NCBI GenBank assembly: GCA_019925795.1 | Contig: CM034309.1 | Span: 23,926,729-23,990,728 of the forward strand | Length of the DNA: 64,000 nt | From: Dendrobium chrysotoxum | Lineage: Eukaryota; Streptophyta; Magnoliopsida; Asparagales; Orchidaceae | Direction: 5' to 3' | Part shown: one piece after another, positions 41,001-50,600 of the stretch | How the letters are laid out: each line of letters starts with the position of its first letter | Position numbering within the stretch: position 1 is the stretch's first letter | Position numbers and translations under genes: made by a program | The notes under the pieces: generated by a model | What the model saw: only the letters and a program-made list of their open reading frames with translations | The model's database searches: none | What the model was told of the DNA's origin: nothing

Positions 41001-44000
41001 CTACAAACAAAACTCAAGAAGCTCCCAACCTAAAGCTCCAAACTCTCAAATCAAAGGAATGAAATGATATGATTTCTGAATAACCAATGGTGGTTCCTCA
41101 TACAAGAATCTCTTAAACATTTGAAAGTTCAAAAGATAGAGAGATTGTAAAGAAAAAATTTTCTCACAAGTTTCTTAAACCTCTTGGCAATTTCTTTCTT
41201 CAGAAGTCTTTTTTAGGGTTTCTATTAAGTCCTATTTATATGTTGGCCTAATTAAAAATCCAAAAGTTGTTGTTTATTAAACATGATGGTTAGATCGTAC
41301 AATACGATTAACACATTTTCCCTCAAACTCTAAAAAATGGTTTCCGTTTGTTCGGACTATATGACTTATATGGTACAGTATGATTAGTATATTTAGCTAA
41401 TTCTAGGAAATACATTCTCTATTTGATTAGCTTGTACTGTCAAGTTCGTATAGTATATAATATTTTCCTGGATTCGATTTTTAATTCGTTTCTTGATTCT
41501 CGTTCTTAATTAGGTATAGTGTATAAGTAATCCCACAGTATGATTTTTATCATATAGTATGATAAGTTAGATTTGGCATTTACCTATTTGAGAAAGGAAA
41601 TTGTATAGTTTGACCTGTGTCGTATATTACAATTAATTTTGCAATTTTACTTTTTAAAATTTATGTTAATTAATATGGCTTGATTTTTCAAAATTTTCAG
41701 AAATGTCATGCATATCGTGTGGTACAATTTAAGTTGTACGGTAAGATTTAAGTTGTACAGTATGATTTATCATTAATCAAGTTGTTTTAATTAACTATTA
41801 ATTTCTATTATTTCAAGCAAAGCATAAAATTAATTTAACTCTCGTTTGTATGCACTTGGTTATTTTATAAATCATATACTAGCATATATAATAAGACTCA
41901 ATAAAATGAAAATATATGATTTTGTTCATTGACGATTTTCATTTTCTTGATGGTTTCCCTTCAATTCAGATTGAGTGCACTTATGACCCTTATTATTTGA
42001 TCGTGATTATTTGGGCTGATTATACCTGCTATGCTTTTTTGCTCATTATGTAATTTATATGTTTCAGGGAAGGGTAAGACTCCAGTGGATTGAGGATTGA
42101 TCCGTACTAGTATATGTATCTTATTTCTGTTGATTATTCTTTTGTAGTCATGGATATCTATTAGAATGGATTAATTTATATATGATGCATGATTATTATA
42201 TATGATTTTTAGAAAATGTGATATGTATATGATGATAATTAGAAATGTTATTTCCATTGTTTTATTTTATATATGGATAACTAGTGGCTTTGGGTGAATA
42301 ATTAGAGGATAAAAAGCAATTCTTTCTAAATACGTCTTTGGCAAATTTATTGTCCTACTTCGATCCAGGTTAGCCTATTAAGATTATGGGTGAAGTTAGG
42401 TTGGGGTGTGACACTGTAGTTGGGCGACTATGGTTGGAAGGACTGTAGCTGGACGATGGGGGTCAAAGGATAGTAATTAGTAGATGGAGGTCGATGGAAC
42501 TTGGTCGGGCGACATAGGTCAAATGATTGTTGTTGGACGATAGTGGTTGAGAGGATTGTAGTTGGTCAGTTGTAGATGTGTGGATTATAGTCGGGCGACA
42601 GTGGTTGGAGGGCTGTAGTTGGGCGACAGTGGTTGGAGGACTGTAGTTGGGCGACAGTGGTTGGAAGAATTATAGTTGGGCGATGGAGATTGATGGACTG
42701 TAAACATGCGATGGAGGTCGAAGGACCATAATCGGACGACAGTAGTCGAAGGACTATAGTTGGGCAACAGTAGTCAGAAGGACTGATGGTGGTTAGAGGG
42801 TTATAGTTAGATGATGGTGGCTGAAAGGACCGTAGTCGAGCGACAATACTCGGAGAATCGTACTTGAGTGGCTGTGGTCAGAATATTATAGTTAGGCGAT
42901 GGTGATTAGAAGGACCGTAGTTGAGTGACGGCGGTCGGAGTGATTATAGTCAAGTGACAGTGGTCGAAAGATTGTAGCCTGATAACAGTGATCTCATGAC
43001 CTTAGTTGAAGACAATGATCGGAAGATCATTGTCAAGCGATGATGGTCCAAGGATTTTAGTCGGCTACCTGGGTCAGAGGTTTGTAATTGAGTGACAGTA
43101 ATCGAAAAGACTGTAATCAGGCGACAATGGCTAAATGTACCGTAGTCGAGCAATAGTGGTTGAAAAGATTGTAGTCGAGCAATGGTGGTCCAAGAACCGT
43201 AGTCAGGCAATGTTGATCGACGACCCACATTCGGGTGATGGAAGTCGGAGAACCGTAGTCAGAAGATGTTGGTCGGAGAATAATGATGCGATGATGGCGG
43301 TGGGCAATATTCCAATGTAGTGGTTGGGAAATACTTTGACAGCGGTGTTCCAACAACGTTGGTTCGACGGCTGCGGTCTGGCGGCGATCAAGCGACAATA
43401 GTCCAAGGACGATAGTCGAGCGGCGACAATCTAATAGTAGTGTTCGGGCAGTGGTTTGATGGCAATGTCATGCCATTATCTGACAATGGTGTCAGGAGGT
43501 TGTTTAATAGAATTGGTCGAGTGGTGGTTAGATTGATATTCAGGTAGTGGTCAGGCGATGGCAGTTAGGTTGTTGTCTAATGGCGATAGTTGGATGGTGG
43601 CCCTATGGTGGTGTGCTCGAGGATCTTTAGAACTTGTGAGCTCTCTTGAATCTTGAGCCAATGTTCAAACTCTTTGTTGACCTCCACAGAAAAAAATATC
43701 AAATCGATGCCTTATCGGTCATCCAACGATGATCTCTGCACATCGCTTATCCCTCTACAGCTCTGCAACATCCCCACCTCATGTTTGAAGACCCTTCACT
43801 CAACGTCCTCTGCCTTGTCCGATCTCGAGCAAAGCCCAAACTTCCAACCCTCGGCCTCTTCAGTCTGATTTCCTTTCTACCTACAGCTGAAGCCAAAGTA
43901 CAGAGCCCGAGCCCCATCCTGGTTCAAACCTCATATGCCGTTCGATCAGCTTTAACCTCACGATCCCGTACTTCCCTGCATTTATTTAACTTCCAAAGCC

Positions 44001-44604
44001 TTAGCCATCCACACAGCCCGATCCCTACCTCCATATCCCGTTTCCTCCCTGTCGATCCCACAAGCATAGTCTGAAGATGAAGCTTCATTTGACCTAGCCC
44101 TCTGATCCGATCATGTAAGCCAACACAGAGACAAAGAGGTAAAATTTTTAATTGTTATTATTATAACTATTAATATTAGTAGTTTGTTAATATTATTATT
44201 ATTATTAATAACATTATTATTACCACTATTAATATTATTGTAATAATAATAATAACATTACTATGTATATAAAAAAATACAACAACAACAACAACAACAT
44301 CAAGCCTTTATCCCACTACGTGGGGTCGGCTACATGAATCCTTTTTCTCCATAAAGGATTCATGTCATTATTATTCGACAAGTTTTACGCTGGCTGTCGA
44401 CTACCTAACGCAACCCTCCACTTTCTCATCCAGGACTTGGGACCTGGCAACGGCAGTGTTACTATGTATATAAAAAAATATAATACAAAAAATGAAAAAT
44501 AGAAGAAGAAAAAAAAAAGAAGAAAAATACAAAAAAAAGAAAGAAGAATTAAAAAAAAAGAGAAAAAAGAAGAAAATAAAGAGAAGAAAAAAAGGGTGAA
44601 AAGA

Positions 44605-44670
<66 letters not shown>

Positions 44671-47600
44671 TTTTTTCATCGTCGTTATCCTCGGCCAACA
44701 TCGTCGCCGTCAACTCGCTCGTAAGTATAATGTCCCAAACCCTATCCTCAGCACTTGCAGCATGGCGAGCAACCACCCGCCGTCAGTATGCAGGATGTAT
44801 TGTGCACATACATATTGCAGCATGCAAAATGCATTACGCAGGCACGCTATTTACCATGTGAAATGTATTGCGCCGCAGCAGTGTGCCCCTCTGGCATGCA
44901 GATACATTATGCACTATATGCAAGAGCCGAATTATCATGCAAATATATCATGCGAACCTATGTTGCACCGATACGGATACAATGACATGAATACGACACA
45001 ATACTGATACGGGACACGTCAATTCTTAAAAATACAGGATACGGGTATGGCGTATTATAATTTATAAATCATACATAAAAATTAAGAAAGCAATCAAAGC
45101 ATAATATTTGAAATGACAAAAAATAAAAGCAACATCATTTGTAGCCTTGTAGCTTAACTTCATTAACTTATTTTTATAATTCAGCCAACTGTGATGAACT
45201 TATTTTAGGGCAAATTTTGATCCCATGCCCAACAATCTTCAACAAATGAGCTTTCACTATATAGTACGATTCTTTATATGCGGCATTACAATAATTGCAT
45301 TTGAATGCAACATTGCCCCCACCTTTAGAAGTTTTTCCTAATTTAGTGACATGACTCCACAGAGGTTTACTATCTTCATTGTTGGGCTCTGATAAACCCG
45401 CACCAGTCCTAATTCCACCTCCACTACATCTCATTATCCTAAGAAAGAATAAAAGGATTGACACAAATTGTTGGTTCAAATGTCACAACTCCAAATACAA
45501 AGCTTAAATATTAGATAATCAACAAGTTAAGGGAAGAGTTAAAACCTCGCTCGCAGTCACGGAAGTAAATACGATGCATCTTTTTTTTAGATTTTTTATT
45601 TTTCAACGAACACGCATATCTGATACGCGTGTGCTTTTGAAATTAAATTTTGTATCCGATACAGCACACCTTCATAAATAGGTATATCAGTGCAACATAG
45701 ATGCGAACAAATCGACGATGTGTAGATACATTATGCACGCATGTTATGCAAATGTACTATGCGCTATGTTAATGCGCTAGGCCACTATATTGCATATCAA
45801 GCATTTCATACAAAAAAATGCAAATGCGTGTGCCAATATATATACATGCATGCAAATACATAAATACACACTCAAGCACATTAGCATATAAGTGGGAATA
45901 TAAGTGTATGTGCTAATATGCACATTGATCATACACATCCATTGTGATGCGAGCATACAGCCACTATAAAAACACATTATGCAAATTGCATGTGAAAAAT
46001 ATATATTTCTACATGGGCCCCGACGAGCGTGTCGTAGGTACACGTGATGTCTGAGGATGTTGTGCGGGTTAAGAAATGAATTTAGATTTGAAACCGATCC
46101 TCTACTGGCAAGTAGGTAGAGTCGACAAGGTTCAATCAACAAAAATGAAATTGCCTATGAAAACCTCAGTGATAGCCGTATTAACAGAAAATCTCAACCG
46201 GACCACCAACATTCAAGCAAATACCTCCCAAATGACCATGAAAATTCAAAATTCCAAAATGCCAAAATTTAAAAATATTTAAAATTAAATTAAATCATCA
46301 AACACTTAAAGAAAAATATCAATCCATCCTCCGCAATAGTTGGGGTGGACAAATTAAAAATCACTTCATCTCATAAAGAGCTAATGTCTGGTCGAGAATA
46401 TCAGTAAGATTCATTCTCAGTTTGTCTCTTTCTAGTAAGGATGTGGCACGTGTCCTATAATCGGTGATTTTACCGCCAAATGGCACCACACAGATGGTTT
46501 CACCGCTAAATGGCACCACATAGATGGTTTCACCGCTAAATCACACCGCATGTAAACGGTTATGATCGAGAGCCTCTGACCAGGTGGTTTTGCCGCCAAA
46601 TGAGACCATTATTTTATGGTCATGGTTAAAGCCCGTATGTTACCTAATGGCTCCAAATCATTGAGTGATGAATTAATAGGATATGATTGATATGATACAA
46701 AGCCCTCTATTAGCTAAGGTGGATTCAAATTTGTTCCCTTAGACAAATATGCACCCCAGGCTATGAGGCATCGACACAGACACGACGACATGAACACGAT
46801 ACAACACGGACACGAGACACGACATTTTTTAAAAATATAGGACACGGGTGCGGCGTGGACACGATATAATAATTTTTTAATATAATATATAGAAATTAAT
46901 GTGACATCATATTAAAAATGGCAAGCAATAATGTTTTGTACAATCACAAAAATATAAGCAAAAAACCATTTAGTACAACATGAAGGTTCAACTACTCAAT
47001 AGAGGGAATGATAGAATTAGATTCAGAGATTGGTCTTTGGCCTTCAATATCATCATCATTAAATATCATTGCTTCCAACTCTAGTTCATCTAGAGAAAGA
47101 TTTGTAACCTCCAATAATTTCATTTGAATGATCCTTTGCAGGTGCCACCACAATAATTGCATTTGAATGACACATTTTCTCCTTCAAAAGTTTTTTCCTA
47201 ATTTTGTAACATGAATCCATAATGGCTTATCAGTTTCTACAAATGGCTCTTTTGAACCTTCGCTTAATCCACTCCCACTAGCACTAGAGCTTATTTTGCT
47301 TTTAAATGCACTGTTAAATGGAAGAAATAAAGGTTTAATAAATTATTAGCATGCATAAATATTAATGGATCATTTACCCTTTAGCTGTCCTTTTGCTGCG
47401 CTTTAGCTGCCCTTTTGCTGTGCTTTAACTGCCCTTTTGCTGTGCTTTAGCTGCACTTTTGCTGCCCTTTAACTCCCCTTTTGCTGCACTTTAGCTGCCA
47501 TTTTGTTGCGCTTTTGCTGCTCTTTTGCAAATACTTAGCAAAAGGGTAGCAAATATGCATTTAAAGCAAAAGGGCAGCTAAATGAAGAGAAATGTCGAAT

Positions 47601-50600
47601 GGAGAAAAAATGGCGAAATCAACTTACAGGTTTGAAAAATTTTCTGCGATTTGGTGTATGCTTCCCTCGGCTGCGCCCAGAAACCAAGGAGGAAGGCTTA
47701 TTGCTTATGGCTAGAAGGGAAGACCAAGGGTGTGATCTCCAGCCGACCATTACTCGCAGGAAAGATCTCCAGCCGACCACTGCTCACCTCAATCGCTCGG
47801 AAAGACCACGAATACGAATAGGAATACGAGATTAGGGCGAAGATGAAGACTCGGGCGTGAACTGGGTAATATGAAATAGCGAGATTAGGATTTTTTCTTT
47901 TTTCTTTCTTTTATTTAATTATCAAATAGCTGGACACGTGTGTCCGATTTTACTTTTTTATTTTTTAAATGGGACACACTAATGATGTGTCCGACACGTG
48001 TCCCCGCCGTGTCCGACATTGCATACCCTCTTAAAAAGGAGTATCGGTGCATCATAGACCCTAGGTCTACAAAGTACTCTTGGACGAAGCAACCCATGGT
48101 TGTCGACAAGGTTCCTTCGTTTGGGTTGAGTCGACTACCTCCTCTGACTAAGTAGACCAGGGACCACGGTAGCCCGAGACGACGAAACCATGGGATTTTG
48201 ATCGGGCTCATCATCATCCCCCTCCCCACCATCCGCTTTAAGTATATGGTGGTGAATTTTTAATTTTAAATATTAAATTTTCAAATATCCAAATCATGCT
48301 GCTACTATACGCAAGATACTCTGTGTCTGTTTGATGACTAGCCTTAATCGAAAGTTCTCTCTCGTTATCAGAAGGGATAATCAACTATAGGAGGTTGCGC
48401 CTATAAGAAACCAGAACTCAGATCATAAAGTGCTAACAAAATGAGGGCAAAATTTCTGGGTAGTGTCTTATTTAAAACCCAATCTGCCTTCTAAAAATTT
48501 GCCTCGGAACATATTCGTTGAAACTCTCCTCGACGACCCAAAAACGAGAAAAAAGAAAGGGGGCTGCGGAGAGGCCAGGGCACGAATTTTCAGAGCCCAC
48601 ACTCTCAGTCTCCTTCATGTAAATAGTAGATAGTAGGGCACATTTATAGTTTTTTTAAAATGACATCTCATAAATATAGCAAAAATATGGAACACTCCAT
48701 CATATGGCCTATATTAATTCCCTCTATGATAGATTGTTTTCATCATTTAAGTGCCTTAATGATGTCAAAATTAAAAGATATTTGACTCGTGAATTCATCT
48801 TGTTAAGACACTCGATTTGACTACTAAGCATGCAAGATCTATAGATCGTTTGGTCATCTGATTAATGCTATGAAGTTTCCAATCATGCTTTATGTCGGAC
48901 TCATTTAGACTCGAATTGGACTACTTTTGGTATCATTGGGTTTGTCTCGTTCAGACATTCAGTTTTACTATAAGTTTGCTGAAATTAAAGTTCAGATAGT
49001 CTTGAATTTAATTTTGGAAGTTTTTAATTCAAATATGCCTCGAGAACCGTGTCGGATATAGGCGATTCTTGATGATGATGTGTGTGTATATATATAAACC
49101 TATTAACTACTTAATTAATTGATTATTAATTCAATTAGTTAAAACATAAAGTCAATTTTCTTAGAATAATTAGTAGTTACATGGGTTAATATTGAATTAA
49201 ATTGAATTAATTGTGACAATTATATAATATTAGTTACGTTTTTTTTTCTTTGATTGCCAAACATAGATTTTTATTCCTTAAAGCATAAAATAATTCAACC
49301 ATCCAAACACATTTTTATTCAACAACAACAACAACATCAAGCCTTATATGTGAGGTCTGCTATATGAATCCTTTTTCTCCATTGTGTCCTATTAAGAGTC
49401 AAATTCTCATTTAAATCTAATAAAGAAATGTCATTTCTAATATTTTCTAACAAAGTCTTTTTAGATCTACCTCTACCTTTTTTAACATAGGTCAAATCTA
49501 ATACATCTACTCTCCTAACCGGGTCATCGGAAGACCACCGTTTTAAGTGATTAAACCATCTAAGGTGACTATCTCTAATCTTATTTGCCACTGGAGCTAC
49601 TCCAACCTTTTCACGTATATGCTTGTTTCATATCTTTTCTCTAAGAGTAAAGCCACTCATCCACCTGAGCATAGTCATCTCTGTAACACTTAATATTATG
49701 CTTCTCTTTTAATGGCCAACATTCTGCGCCATAAAGCATTGCAGGTCTCACCACCATCTTATAGAATTTTTCCTTAAGTTTGAGTGATACTTTTTTATCA
49801 CACAACAAGCCCGATGCGTTCCTCCACTTCAACCATCCAACTTGTATTCTTCTAATAATATCCCCATCTATTTCACCATCATTTTGAACAATAGACCCAA
49901 GATATCTAAAACGTTTACTCTTATTAATGACTTGATTGCTTAAAGTCACAAACCCCCCACTAGATCTATTACTACTAAAATTACGCTCCATGTATTCAGT
50001 TTTAGATCTACTCAAACGAAAACCTTTAGACTCTAAGGTTGACCTCCATAATTCAAGTTTACCTTCAGTTCCCTCTCTAGTCTTATCAACAATAAGAATA
50101 TCATCAGCAAAAAGCATACATTAGGATACATCCTCTTGCAAATGTCTAGTAGGAACATTCATGACTAAAGCAAAAAGATATGAGCTTAAGGTTGATCCTT
50201 GATGTAATCCAACTACAATAGGAAAATACTTGGTCAAACCACCTTGTGTTTGAACACAAGTAACATCTCTTGCATACATATCCTTAATGACTTGAATATA
50301 AGCATTATTAACCCCTTTCTTTTCTAGAACTCTCCATAGTAGTTCTCTTGGAACTTTATCATATGCTTTCTCTAAATCAATAAAAATCATATGTAGATCC
50401 TATTTATTCTGTCTATACTTCTCCATCAAACCTCTCAATAATTGAATAGCTTCCATAGTAGACCTACCCGACATGAATCCAATTGATTTTGAGAAACATT
50501 AGTATCATGACGTAACCTATGCTCCATAAATCTCTCATAGTTTTAAAGAATGACACATCAACTCAATTCCTCTATTGAAAATGAATTAAACAAAAATGGA

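Larger units (their letters stand above)
43675..48601 (+). mobile_element. Giant solo LTR 'B' with three nested inserts
   Basis: Begins TGTTGACCTCCACAG and ends AGAGCCCACA; flanked by CTCTT and CTCTC (one mismatch). Aligns with A in the same orientation (ATGGGCCCCGACGAGCGTG at 46013; GATCGGGCTCATCATCATCC near 48201). Nested: a SINE-like insert and two hAT elements. Without these it is about 2.7 kb; it lacks the hairpin array found in A, C and D, so it carries a large internal deletion. Confidence 0.7.

Noticed and set aside
42585..43406. Several overlapping repetitive ORFs on both strands
   Set aside because: They are by-products of the 28-bp minisatellite, whose period is not a multiple of three.
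42411..43620. CRISPR-like array
   Set aside because: Units are head-to-tail without spacers, in plant nuclear DNA.
44639..45007. 122-codon ORF beginning in the GT microsatellite
   Set aside because: Starts in simple repeat, crosses LTR B and a hAT end; no protein similarity.
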